Shown one piece after another: positions 1 through 5,861 of a stretch of DNA of 5,861 nt. The position numbers and the translations under genes are program-made. The stretch lies in assembly GCA_934630985.1 (NCBI GenBank), contig CAKTXO010000101.1, forward strand, positions 1 to 5,861, read 5' to 3'. A model generated the notes under the pieces. It made no database searches, was not told the origin of the DNA, and worked only from the letters and a program-made list of their open reading frames with translations. Position 1 is the stretch's first letter, and each line of letters starts with the position of its first letter. Origin of the DNA: an uncultured Oscillospiraceae bacterium. Lineage in GTDB: Bacteria; Bacillota; Clostridia; Oscillospirales; Oscillospiraceae.

Positions 1-576
1 AACATGGACGCGGACACCCGGCAGGGTCTGAAAATCATCTCCAGCGAGGCCAAGCGGCTGACGGAAATGGTCATGGATCTGCTGGACTTTACCCGGATGC
101 AGGACGGCCGTATGACCCTGGCCGTGGAAATGACCGACCTGCGCTCGGAATACGAGGACACGGTGTTCATGTACGGCAGCCGATTGGCACAGGACGGCAT
201 TGAGCTTGTCTACAAGGAGAGCGATGAGGATATCCCGGAAATTCCCTGCGATCCCCAGCGGATGCGTCAGGTATTCCTGAATATCCTGGACAACGCGGCC
301 AAGCACGGCGGTTCCGGCAAGCGGATCGAAACCTCCATGCACTATGAGGACGACCAGGTGGTCGTCCGGATCCGGGACTATGGCCCGGGTATCCCGGAGG
401 ACGAGCTTCCTCTGGTGAAGAAGAAATTTTACAAGGGCAGTTCCAGCGTCCGGGGCACCGGCATCGGCCTTGCGGTCTGCGACGAGATCGTGGAGATGCA
501 CGGCGGCACCCTGACCCTGGAAAACGCGGAGGGCGGCGGCACGCTGGTGACGGTTCGCCTGCCCGGCGCCCACTAA
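1..576 (+). CDS. Sensor histidine kinase, C-terminal part (5' end outside window)
   Basis: This is the C-terminal part of a two-component sensor kinase, which would autophosphorylate on a histidine and pass the phosphate to a response regulator. The reading frame is open from base 1, so the Met codon at 4 is probably internal. Counting that Met as residue 1, residues 1-35 look like the second helix of the HisKA dimerisation domain. The phosphoacceptor H-box, sensor and membrane segments would lie upstream, outside the window. The HATPase domain follows, with an N-box around 93-101 (key N97), a G1 box DYGPGI at 125-130, an F-box FYKG at 142-145 and a G2 box GTGIGL at 151-156. The ATP lid is short, as in many clostridial kinases. 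All visible ATP-binding motifs are intact. The stop lies 9 bases before the DUF1385 start, so co-transcription is likely. The cognate regulator is not visible and the signal sensed cannot be deduced. Confidence 0.93.
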   Translation, partial: NMDADTRQGLKIISSEAKRLTEMVMDLLDFTRMQDGRMTLAVEMTDLRSEYEDTVFMYGSRLAQDGIELVYKESDEDIPEIPCDPQRMRQVFLNILDNAAKHGGSGKRIETSMHYEDDQVVVRIRDYGPGIPEDELPLVKKKFYKGSSSVRGTGIGLAVCDEIVEMHGGTLTLENAEGGGTLVTVRLPGAH

Positions 577-580
577 GGAG
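575..580 (+). promoter_or_regulatory. Ribosome binding site of the DUF1385 gene
   Basis: AAGGAG overlaps the kinase stop codon TAA and ends 5 bases before the ATG at 586. It supports that start, and its overlap with the upstream stop favours coupled translation. Confidence 0.8.
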
Positions 581-585
581 AAACC

Positions 586-1566
586 ATGTCACAGGAAAAA
601 TTCAAAACCACCATCGGCGGTCAGGCGCTCATCGAGGGCATTATGATGCGCGGCCCGGACAAGGATGCCATCGTTGTGCGCACCAAGGAAGGCCTTCACA
701 TCGAGACCATGCCCAGAAAGAAAAATCCTCCGAAATCCTGGAAAAATCTCCCCTTTATCCGGGGTATTTTCAACTTTTTCGACGCCCAGGTGGTGGGCAT
801 CAAGGCGCTGTTCCGTTCGGCGGACTTGGCTCCGGAGGAAATGCAGGAGGAGCCCTCCAAGTTTGACCGGTGGCTGGAAAAGAAGCTGGGCAACGAAGCC
901 TTCCAGAAGGCCATTGTGGGCATTGCCATGTGTATGGGTCTGGGACTGTCCGTTGTGCTCTTTTTCCTGCTTCCCATGATCATCGGCGGACTGTTTGACC
1001 GGTGGATTACCAGCAACCTGGGGGTGAATCTCATTGAGGGCCTTATCCGGATGGTGATTTTCCTGGGCTATATGCTGCTCATCTCCCGGATGGAGGAAAT
1101 GCGCCGGGTGTTTTCCTACCACGGCGCGGAGCATAAGACCATCCGCTGCTACGAGGCGGGGCTGCCCCTGACGGTGGAAAATGTCAGGCAGCAGACCAGG
1201 CTTCATCCACGGTGCGGCACCAGCTTTCTGCTGGTGGTCATGGTGATTTCCATTCTGGTATTCTCCGTGGCTTCCTCCGCGCTTCTGGCGGCGGTGCCCG
1301 CATTGGAGACCATTCGGGGAAGTTTCGGCTACCGGCTGCTGATGATTGTTTTCAAGCTGCTGCTTCTGCCGCTGGTGGTGGGCATTACCTATGAGATCAA
1401 CCGCTGGGCAGGGCGGAACGACAACGGCTTTACAAGAATCCTTACCGCCCCCGGTATGTGGCTTCAGAATTTCACCACCAACGAGCCGGACGACTCTATG
1501 ATCGAGGTGGGCATTGCCGCGGTGAAGGCGGTGCTGCCGGAGCAGGAGGGTGCGGATCGATGGTAA
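586..1566 (+). CDS. DUF1385 / YqhQ-family membrane protein, putative metal-dependent
   Basis: A 326-residue protein of the DUF1385 (YqhQ-like) family, whose function is not established; general annotation of this family suggests a metal-dependent enzyme. Family hallmarks are visible in order: GGQALIEGIMMRGP at residues 11-24, YHGAEHKTI at 178-186, HPRCGTSFL at 207-215, and near the C-terminus PGMWLQ (289-294) followed by EPDDSMIEV (300-308). Four hydrophobic stretches, about 108-135, 150-168, 212-240 and 248-268, indicate a polytopic inner-membrane protein. The conserved H179, H183, H207 and C210 sit near the membrane boundaries and could bind a metal; this is inference. The protein looks full length. 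The ATG at 586 is chosen because a good Shine-Dalgarno sequence precedes it and the N-terminal motif follows closely. The last 7 bases overlap prmC, a pairing I recall as common in Clostridia. Confidence 0.93.
   Translation: MSQEKFKTTIGGQALIEGIMMRGPDKDAIVVRTKEGLHIETMPRKKNPPKSWKNLPFIRGIFNFFDAQVVGIKALFRSADLAPEEMQEEPSKFDRWLEKKLGNEAFQKAIVGIAMCMGLGLSVVLFFLLPMIIGGLFDRWITSNLGVNLIEGLIRMVIFLGYMLLISRMEEMRRVFSYHGAEHKTIRCYEAGLPLTVENVRQQTRLHPRCGTSFLLVVMVISILVFSVASSALLAAVPALETIRGSFGYRLLMIVFKLLLLPLVVGITYEINRWAGRNDNGFTRILTAPGMWLQNFTTNEPDDSMIEVGIAAVKAVLPEQEGADRW
1544..1549 (+). promoter_or_regulatory. Ribosome binding site deciding the prmC start
   Basis: A perfect AGGAGG lies inside the 3' end of the DUF1385 gene and ends 10 bases before the ATG at 1560. 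It argues for the start at 1560 over the in-frame ATG at 1458, which would add 34 residues with no resemblance to PrmC. Confidence 0.8.
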
Positions 1567-2435
1567 AAACCTACGGCGATCTGTATCAGGACACCCGTCG
1601 TGCGCTGGCGCGTCAGGCACCGCCCCAGGATCCCGGCGTGCTGGCACGGCTTTTGGTGTGCCAGGCCTCCGGCAAGACCCAGGCGCAGTTTCTGGCCGAC
1701 CGGGACTTGTATGCCGGGGAAAAGATCGTGGCGGAGGTGGAAGAGAATCTTCGCCGCTTGCTGGCGGACGAGCCTATCGCCTATGTGCTGGGTCAGTGGG
1801 AATTCTACGGCCTTCCCATGCTGGTGTCTCCCAAGGTGCTGATTCCCAGAGACGATACCTGCGCCCTGACAGAGCTTGCCATCCGGCAGGGCTTGTTCCT
1901 TGACCAGGATCCCCGGATTCTGGATTTGTGCTGCGGCAGCGGCTGCATCGGTCTGGCCATTGCCAGCCGGGTGAAGGATGCCAGAGTGACCCTGGCGGAC
2001 GTAAGCCTGGACGCCTTGTCCGTAGCCAAGGAGAATACGGCGCTCAATAAGCTCACCGGCCGGGTGCGCTGTGTCCAGGCAGATGCCAGAAAGCCGGTCA
2101 GCGCGTTTCTGGGAAAATTCGATCTGATCGTCTCCAATCCCCCCTATATCAGCGCCCGGGATATGGAAGAGCTTCCCCCCAGCGTCCGGGATTATGAGCC
2201 TCACCTGGCTCTGTACGGCGGGGAGGACGGCCTGGACTTCTACCGGGACATTGCCGCCAATTTCCGCTCCGCTCTGAAGCCCGGAGGCTTTTTGTGCTTC
2301 GAGTTCGGCGACGGACAGGGGGACGACGTGTGCGGAATTTTGGAAGAAAACGGATATACCATCCTGGAACGAACCAGAGATTATAATGACACAGAACGCT
2401 CCGTGCTTGCGCGGTACGGCAGGAAGGAAGATTGA
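1560..2435 (+). CDS. prmC: Peptide chain release factor N5-glutamine methyltransferase
   Basis: PrmC (HemK) uses S-adenosylmethionine to methylate the glutamine of the GGQ motif of class-1 release factors in the cytoplasm, which speeds translation termination. The 291-residue length fits the family (about 280-290). Residues 1-85 form the helical substrate-binding domain, including the typical [13 protein letters not shown] stretch at 72-84. The methyltransferase domain follows, with SAM-binding motif [12 protein letters not shown] at 121-131, an acidic residue D147 in motif II, and the catalytic NPPY at 193-196, which holds the substrate glutamine. The family segment [13 protein letters not shown] is at 217-229. 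The motif usually read as IPRPDTE is here IPRDDTC (95-101). The start overlaps DUF1385 by 7 bp and the stop is 2 bases before recA. The usual downstream partner prfA is not present here. The NPPY plus helical domain separates it from generic methyltransferases; PrmB (acting on ribosomal protein L3) is a less likely alternative. Confidence 0.95.
   Translation: MVKTYGDLYQDTRRALARQAPPQDPGVLARLLVCQASGKTQAQFLADRDLYAGEKIVAEVEENLRRLLADEPIAYVLGQWEFYGLPMLVSPKVLIPRDDTCALTELAIRQGLFLDQDPRILDLCCGSGCIGLAIASRVKDARVTLADVSLDALSVAKENTALNKLTGRVRCVQADARKPVSAFLGKFDLIVSNPPYISARDMEELPPSVRDYEPHLALYGGEDGLDFYRDIAANFRSALKPGGFLCFEFGDGQGDDVCGILEENGYTILERTRDYNDTERSVLARYGRKED
2382..2387 (+). promoter_or_regulatory. Possible -10 element (TATAAT) for an internal recA promoter
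   Basis: A perfect TATAAT lies in the 3' end of prmC, with its last base 51 bases before the recA ATG, in a locally AT-richer patch. No recognisable TTGACA-like hexamer is found 16-19 bases upstream, and the bases just before it do not make an extended -10 (TGn). It could give recA a promoter of its own or be chance within coding sequence (it spans codons for D-Y-N-D). Confidence 0.3.
2421..2430 (+). promoter_or_regulatory. Ribosome binding site of recA
   Basis: The purine run AGGAAGGAAG at the end of prmC is 7 bases from the ATG at 2438. A TTG at 2432, in frame two codons earlier, is too close to this site and is less likely to be the start. Confidence 0.75.
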
Positions 2436-2437
2436 TT

Positions 2438-3544
2438 ATGGCAACAAAAAAGACAGTTTACGAAGCCCCTACCCCCGCTTCCGATAAGAAGAAGGCTCTG
2501 CAAACAGCTCTGGCGCAGATCGACAAGAGCTTCGGCAAGGGCACGGTCATGCGCCTGGGCGACCGGCCGGAGATGAACGTGGAGGCCATTCCGACCGGCT
2601 CTCTGGCGCTGGATGCGGCCCTCGGCATCGGCGGCGTACCCAAGGGCAGAATCATCGAGATTTACGGCCCCGAGTCCTCCGGTAAGACCACCCTGGCGCT
2701 GCACATTCTGGCGGAAGCCCAGAAGCGGGGCGGCGAAGTGGCTTTCGTGGACGCGGAGCACGCCCTGGATCCGGTTTACGCCGCGGCGCTGGGTGTGGAT
2801 ACGGACAATCTGCTGGTTTCCCAGCCGGACACCGGCGAGCAGGCTCTGGAAATCACCGACGCTCTGGTGCGCTCCGGCGCCATTGACGCGGTGGTGGTGG
2901 ACTCCGTGGCGGCTCTGGTTCCCAAGCAGGAAATCGAGGGCGAAATGGGCGATACCTTTGTGGGTCTTCAGGCTCGGCTTATGTCTCAGGCACTGCGGAA
3001 GTTGGCAGGCACCATCGCCAAGACCAACTGCGTGGTCATCTTCATCAACCAGCTGCGTATGAAGATCGGCGTCATGTACGGCAATCCCGAAACCACCACC
3101 GGCGGCAACGCCCTGAAGTTCTATTCCTCCGTCCGTCTGGACGTGCGCCGGATCGAGGCCATCAAGGAGGGCGGCAACGTCATCGGCAACAAGACCCGGG
3201 TGAAGGTGGTCAAGAACAAGGTGGCACCTCCCTTCCGGGAAGCGGTGTTTGAAATCATGTACGGCCAGGGCATCTCCAAGTGGGGAGAGCTGGTGGATTT
3301 GGCGGTGCAGATGGATATCATCCAGAAAAGCGGCAGCTGGTTCTCTATGGGCGATGAGCGGATCGGTCAGGGTGCCAACTCCGTGAAGGACTACCTGATG
3401 AACAATCCGGACATTGCCGAGCAGGTGGAGGCACAGGTTCGGGAGAACCTGTGGAAGCTGAACGCCGGCGCTCCCAAGGCTCCGGCCAAGCCCGCCGATA
3501 AGGCGGTAGCCGTCACCGCCGACGATTTCAACGATGAGGATTGA
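2438..3544 (+). CDS. recA: Recombinase RecA
   Basis: RecA forms ATP-dependent filaments on single-stranded DNA, drives homologous pairing and strand exchange, and stimulates LexA self-cleavage in the SOS response. The 368-residue protein is of usual length. Numbered from the ATG at 2438, it shows an N-terminal polymerisation helix (about 15-35), Walker A GPESSGKT at 77-84, the catalytic glutamate E107 in the DAEHALDP segment, a Walker B strand AVVVDS at 151-156 with D155, loop L1 around 167-175, and the DNA-binding loop L2 from NQLRMKIG (204-211) through [11 protein letters not shown] (218-228). The C-terminal domain ends in a lysine/alanine/proline-rich linker and an acidic tail (DDFNDED), as in other RecA proteins, which tempers DNA binding. 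All catalytic residues appear intact. It starts 2 bases after prmC and overlaps recX by 11 bp. No LexA operator was found by eye upstream. Confidence 0.99.
   Translation: MATKKTVYEAPTPASDKKKALQTALAQIDKSFGKGTVMRLGDRPEMNVEAIPTGSLALDAALGIGGVPKGRIIEIYGPESSGKTTLALHILAEAQKRGGEVAFVDAEHALDPVYAAALGVDTDNLLVSQPDTGEQALEITDALVRSGAIDAVVVDSVAALVPKQEIEGEMGDTFVGLQARLMSQALRKLAGTIAKTNCVVIFINQLRMKIGVMYGNPETTTGGNALKFYSSVRLDVRRIEAIKEGGNVIGNKTRVKVVKNKVAPPFREAVFEIMYGQGISKWGELVDLAVQMDIIQKSGSWFSMGDERIGQGANSVKDYLMNNPDIAEQVEAQVRENLWKLNAGAPKAPAKPADKAVAVTADDFNDED
3432..3453 (+). repeat. Perfect 9-bp inverted repeat with GGGA loop inside recA
   Basis: Arm CACAGGTTC (3432-3440) pairs perfectly with GAACCTGTG (3445-3453) across the 4-base loop GGGA, which fits the stable GNRA tetraloop class. 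It lies about 80 bases before the recX start, within codons for the RecA C-terminal domain. No T-run follows, so it is not an intrinsic terminator. Its half-sites run GTTC-N4-GAAC, the opposite of the Firmicutes LexA box (GAAC-N4-GTTC). Confidence 0.6.
3492..3520 (+). repeat. Two overlapping, mutually exclusive small hairpins before recX
   Basis: CCGCC (3492-3496) can pair with GGCGG (3502-3506). Alternatively GGCGGT (3502-3507) can pair with ACCGCC (3515-3520). The shared middle segment means only one can form at a time. The second ends 13 bases before the recX ATG. Both are short and lie in GC-rich coding sequence, so chance is a real possibility. Confidence 0.35.
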
Positions 3545-4160
3545 GCAGCTGCGCAACGCCCCTGACCGGGCGGGGCGCTACTGGGTCACCTTTTCCGATG
3601 GAACCCGACTGGGACTTTACCGGCAGACGGTGGAGGACTTCGGCCTCTATCCCGGCAAGGAGCTGGAGGAGGTGGAGCTAAGCCGCCTTCGGGAGGCCGC
3701 CGGGCAGATGTCCGCCAAAATGCGGGCGGTGCGGATCGTATCCGCCTCCAGCGTGTCCCGGAAGGATTTGGAGCAGCGGCTGGTGCGCAAGGGCGAAGAT
3801 CCGGAGCAGGCCAAGGCCGCGGTTGCCTGGATGGAGGATTTGCATCTGGTGGACGACCGGGCTACCGCCGAGCAGGTGGTGCATTCCTGCATTGCCAAGG
3901 GCTACGGTTTGGCCAGAGCCAAGCAGGCCCTCTACGAAAAGCGGATTCCCAAGGCCTATTGGGAGGAAGCCCTGGCGGATTACCCCGACCAGGAGGCAAA
4001 AATTGAGCAGTTTCTTCGTGCCCGGCTGGATGGAGATTCCGACGAAAAGCAAATCAAACGGGCGATCGATGCCCTCCTTCGCCGGGGCCACAGCTATGGC
4101 ACGGTGAAGCGCGTATTAAACACCCTGTCCTTCGACTGTGAGGACGTATTTGAGGATTGA
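3534..4160 (+). CDS. recX: Regulatory protein RecX
   Basis: RecX binds RecA filaments and typically limits their growth and ATPase and co-protease activity. This 208-residue protein has the small N-terminal segment usual in Firmicutes homologues (about 1-50, including [14 protein letters not shown] and the GLYPGKEL stretch). Three-helix repeats follow: [13 protein letters not shown] (75-87), the characteristic [14 protein letters not shown] segment (103-116), [13 protein letters not shown] (124-136), and a final repeat with [15 protein letters not shown] (181-195). The ATG at 3534 sits inside the last codons of recA and is chosen because the family's N-terminal region begins there. No convincing Shine-Dalgarno sequence precedes it; translation probably depends on ribosomes finishing recA. 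Placement directly behind recA is the classic arrangement. RecX sequences diverge strongly, so identification rests on both sequence pattern and context. Confidence 0.93.
   Translation: MRIEQLRNAPDRAGRYWVTFSDGTRLGLYRQTVEDFGLYPGKELEEVELSRLREAAGQMSAKMRAVRIVSASSVSRKDLEQRLVRKGEDPEQAKAAVAWMEDLHLVDDRATAEQVVHSCIAKGYGLARAKQALYEKRIPKAYWEEALADYPDQEAKIEQFLRARLDGDSDEKQIKRAIDALLRRGHSYGTVKRVLNTLSFDCEDVFED
4152..4156 (+). promoter_or_regulatory. Ribosome binding site of rimO
   Basis: GAGGA lies in the last codons of recX, 9 bases before the ATG at 4166. It favours that ATG over the in-frame TTG at 4157, which is adjacent to the site. Confidence 0.65.
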
Positions 4161-4165
4161 GAGAT

Positions 4166-5503
4166 ATGGCAAAAATTGGATTCATTTCCCTTGGCTGTGC
4201 CAAGAATCAGGTGGACTGCGAGCGGATGATGTACCGGGTTCAGGAAGCCGGACACACCGTCAAGGAGGACATCGTGGGAAGCGACGTGGTGGTCATCAAC
4301 ACCTGCGGCTTTATCGACTCGGCCAAAACCGAGGCCATCGACTATATCCTGCGAACCGCCGCCCTGAAAGAGCAGGGTCTGGTGGGCAAAATCCTGGTCA
4401 CCGGCTGCCTGTCCCAGCGGTATCAGGGGGACATTCAGAAGGAGCTGCCCGAGGTGGACGGGGTTCTGGGCACCGGCAGCTACACGGAGATTGTCCCCGC
4501 CATTGAGGCACTGCTGGACGAGAAGGAAGTGGCGGACTACGGCTCCATCGATGCCCCGGAGCAGGAAACCGGCCGGATCGTCACCACCCCGGAGCACTAC
4601 GCCTTTATCAAAATCGCCGAAGGCTGCAACAACCGCTGCGCCTTCTGCATCATTCCGTACCTCCGGGGTCGGTATCGCAGCCGCCAGCTGGACGACGTGC
4701 TCTACGAAGCTCGGATGCTGGCGGACAGCGGCGTGAAGGAGCTCATCGTGGTGGCTCAGGACACCAGCCGTTACGGCACGGATTTCCCGGAGCACAAGCG
4801 GCTGCTGGCCACACTTTTGCGCCGGCTTTGCGAAATTGAAGGGCTCCACTGGATTCGGGTGCATTATGTCTATCCGGACGAAATCGACGATGAGCTCATC
4901 GACGTGATTGCCTCGGAGCCCAAGATCGTCAAGTACCTGGACATTCCCCTTCAGCACTGCAACAGCGAAATTCTCAAACGCATGAACCGCCGGGGAGACG
5001 GCCCCTTCATCAAGGCCTTGCTTGCCAAGCTCAGAGACCGGATTCCGGGTCTCGTCATCCGTACCAGCCTGATCACCGGCCTGCCCGGAGAAGGGGAGGC
5101 GGAGTTCCAGGAGCTGTGCGACTTCCTCCGGGAAACCAAGATGGAGCGGGTAGGCGCCTTTGCCTTCTCTCCGGAGGAGGGAACCCCTGCCGCCAAGATG
5201 GAATTCGTGGACACGGAAATCGCCCAGCAGCGGGCGGAGACCATCGAGATGATCCAGTCCGAAATTATGGACGGATGGAATGCCTCCATGGTTGGCAAGA
5301 CCCTGGAAGTCCTGGTGGACGGCTACGATGAGGAAAATGAGCAGTTCTACGGCCGCAGCTATGCCGATTCTCCCGACATTGACGGCCGGGTCTGGATTGC
5401 CTCCGATGAGCCGGTCGCCATCGGCGACTTTGTATGGGTGAAAATTGACGGCTGCCTGGACGGCGATCTGTCCGGCTATGTGGTGGAGGAAGCGGAACAA
5501 TGA
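4166..5503 (+). CDS. rimO: Ribosomal protein S12 methylthiotransferase RimO
   Basis: RimO is a radical-SAM enzyme with two iron-sulfur clusters that adds a methylthio group to a conserved aspartate of ribosomal protein S12. The 445-residue length is typical. The N-terminal UPF0004 domain starts with the RimO-type SLGCAKNQVD (8-17) and carries the three cysteines of the auxiliary cluster, C11, C47 and C81. The radical-SAM motif is C154-x3-C158-x2-C161, within EGCNNRCAFC, followed by IIPYLRGRYRSR (162-173). Further family signatures are DIPLQH (259-264) and TGLPGEGEAEF (304-314). A C-terminal TRAM domain (about 375-440) would bind the substrate. The SLGCAKN start and the C-terminal domain favour RimO over the tRNA-modifying relatives MiaB and MtaB, whose N-termini usually read differently. 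It starts 5 bases after recX and overlaps pgsA by 4 bp. Confidence 0.95.
   Translation: MAKIGFISLGCAKNQVDCERMMYRVQEAGHTVKEDIVGSDVVVINTCGFIDSAKTEAIDYILRTAALKEQGLVGKILVTGCLSQRYQGDIQKELPEVDGVLGTGSYTEIVPAIEALLDEKEVADYGSIDAPEQETGRIVTTPEHYAFIKIAEGCNNRCAFCIIPYLRGRYRSRQLDDVLYEARMLADSGVKELIVVAQDTSRYGTDFPEHKRLLATLLRRLCEIEGLHWIRVHYVYPDEIDDELIDVIASEPKIVKYLDIPLQHCNSEILKRMNRRGDGPFIKALLAKLRDRIPGLVIRTSLITGLPGEGEAEFQELCDFLRETKMERVGAFAFSPEEGTPAAKMEFVDTEIAQQRAETIEMIQSEIMDGWNASMVGKTLEVLVDGYDEENEQFYGRSYADSPDIDGRVWIASDEPVAIGDFVWVKIDGCLDGDLSGYVVEEAEQ
5485..5490 (+). promoter_or_regulatory. Ribosome binding site of pgsA
   Basis: GGAGGA near the end of rimO lies 9 bases before the ATG at 5500 and supports that start. 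Confidence 0.75.
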
Positions 5504-5861
5504 CGACTGCAAGTAAGATTACCCTGTCCCGGGTGCTGATGATCCCGGTCTATCTTGTGACCATGTACTTATCCGGCGGGGAAAGCAATGTGTGGATGTA
5601 TGTCTCTCTGGCAATTTTTATCGTCGCCAGCCTGACGGATTTTGTGGACGGCTATATTGCCCGGCATTATAACCAGGTGACGGATTTCGGCAAATTTCTC
5701 GACCCTCTGGCCGATAAGCTTCTGACCATCGCCGCCATGTGCATGTTCTGCCAGTGGGGCGTGTTCCCGGCCTGGGCGCTGATGATTGTCCTGACCCGGG
5801 AGTTCGGCGTTACCGGCCTGCGGCTCATTGCCGTCCAGAAGGGCACGGTCATTGCCGCCGG
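5500..5861 (+). CDS. pgsA: CDP-diacylglycerol--glycerol-3-phosphate 3-phosphatidyltransferase, N-terminal part (3' end outside window)
   Basis: PgsA transfers the phosphatidyl group of CDP-diacylglycerol to glycerol-3-phosphate, the committed step to phosphatidylglycerol and cardiolipin, in the cytoplasmic membrane. About 120 residues are visible of a usual ~180-200. The start matches the family, with KITLSRVLMIPVYLV at residues 6-20. The complete CDP-alcohol phosphatidyltransferase motif is present: D47, D50, G51, A54, R55, G64, D68 and D72; the aspartates bind the divalent metals used in catalysis. Hydrophobic segments at about 9-24, 31-46 and 74-100 are membrane helices. The ATG overlaps the rimO stop as ATGA, so translation is probably coupled. 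rimO-pgsA adjacency is familiar in Firmicutes. Another enzyme of the same superfamily (for example phosphatidylserine synthase) is possible but fits the N-terminus less well. Confidence 0.92.
   Translation, partial: MTTASKITLSRVLMIPVYLVTMYLSGGESNVWMYVSLAIFIVASLTDFVDGYIARHYNQVTDFGKFLDPLADKLLTIAAMCMFCQWGVFPAWALMIVLTREFGVTGLRLIAVQKGTVIAA

Noticed and set aside
366..396. GC-rich palindromes (CCGGATCCGG and CCGGGtatCCCGG) in the kinase gene
   Set aside because: Short, within codons for conserved HATPase residues, and expected by chance at this base composition.
1458..1559. N-terminal extension of prmC from the ATG at 1458
   Set aside because: The added 34 residues lie wholly inside the DUF1385 gene in another frame and do not resemble PrmC; the AGGAGG at 1544-1549 points to 1560.
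589..1647. 352-codon open frame on the minus strand, antisense to the DUF1385 gene
   Set aside because: The His/Gln/Pro-rich product is typical of antisense readings of a hydrophobic membrane protein gene; no family resemblance.
3432..3453. Hairpin as a LexA operator or intrinsic terminator
   Set aside because: Half-sites are in the opposite orientation to the Firmicutes SOS box and no T-run follows the stem.
2381..3556. 391-codon open frame on the minus strand, antisense to recA
   Set aside because: A shadow of the strongly biased recA codons; no recognisable domain and no ribosome binding site of note.
4094..5512. 472-codon open frame on the minus strand, antisense to rimO
   Set aside because: It mirrors the rimO coding frame in GC-rich sequence, its protein is low-complexity His/Gly/Leu/Val-rich with no recognisable domain, and rimO explains the region fully.
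1..5861. Novel defence system, prophage, insertion sequence, CRISPR array, tRNA or riboswitch
   Set aside because: No direct repeats, transposase, phage-like genes or structured non-coding stretches; the coding genes fill nearly all of the window and belong to known families.

Overview
The window reads as a piece of a GC-rich Clostridia (Firmicutes) chromosome, most plausibly from the gut-type Oscillospirales/Ruminococcaceae group. This inference rests on three things: the gene families present (a DUF1385/YqhQ protein next to prmC, and recA-recX beside rimO-pgsA), the strong AGGAGG-type ribosome binding sites, and codons rich in G/C at third positions. No single sequence here fixes the genus.

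Layout: all genes are on the + strand and packed almost without gaps; only about 16 bases are non-coding. In order they are the 3' end of a sensor histidine kinase (1-576), a DUF1385 membrane protein (586-1566), prmC for release-factor glutamine methylation (1560-2435), recA (2438-3544), recX (3534-4160), rimO for methylthiolation of ribosomal protein S12 (4166-5503), and the 5' part of pgsA for phosphatidylglycerol phosphate synthesis (5500 to the window end). Three junctions overlap (7, 11 and 4 bp) and the others are 9, 2 and 5 bp apart. This points to one polycistronic unit with translational coupling. There is no intrinsic terminator, RNA gene, mobile element or CRISPR array.

How the genes fit together: the unit mixes translation quality (PrmC on release factors, RimO on S12), recombination and repair (RecA and its modulator RecX), phospholipid synthesis (PgsA), a membrane protein of unknown function, and a signalling kinase. 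These are housekeeping genes and I see no novel defence or mobile system. The points worth a second look are local. A perfect 9-bp hairpin with a GNRA-type loop, followed by two mutually exclusive smaller hairpins, lies in the last ~110 bases of recA before recX, which has no clear ribosome binding site of its own. A perfect TATAAT lies 51 bases before the recA start codon, but no LexA (SOS) box is evident. prfA, the usual partner of prmC, is absent from its expected place. PrmC carries a variant of its IPRPDTE-like motif.
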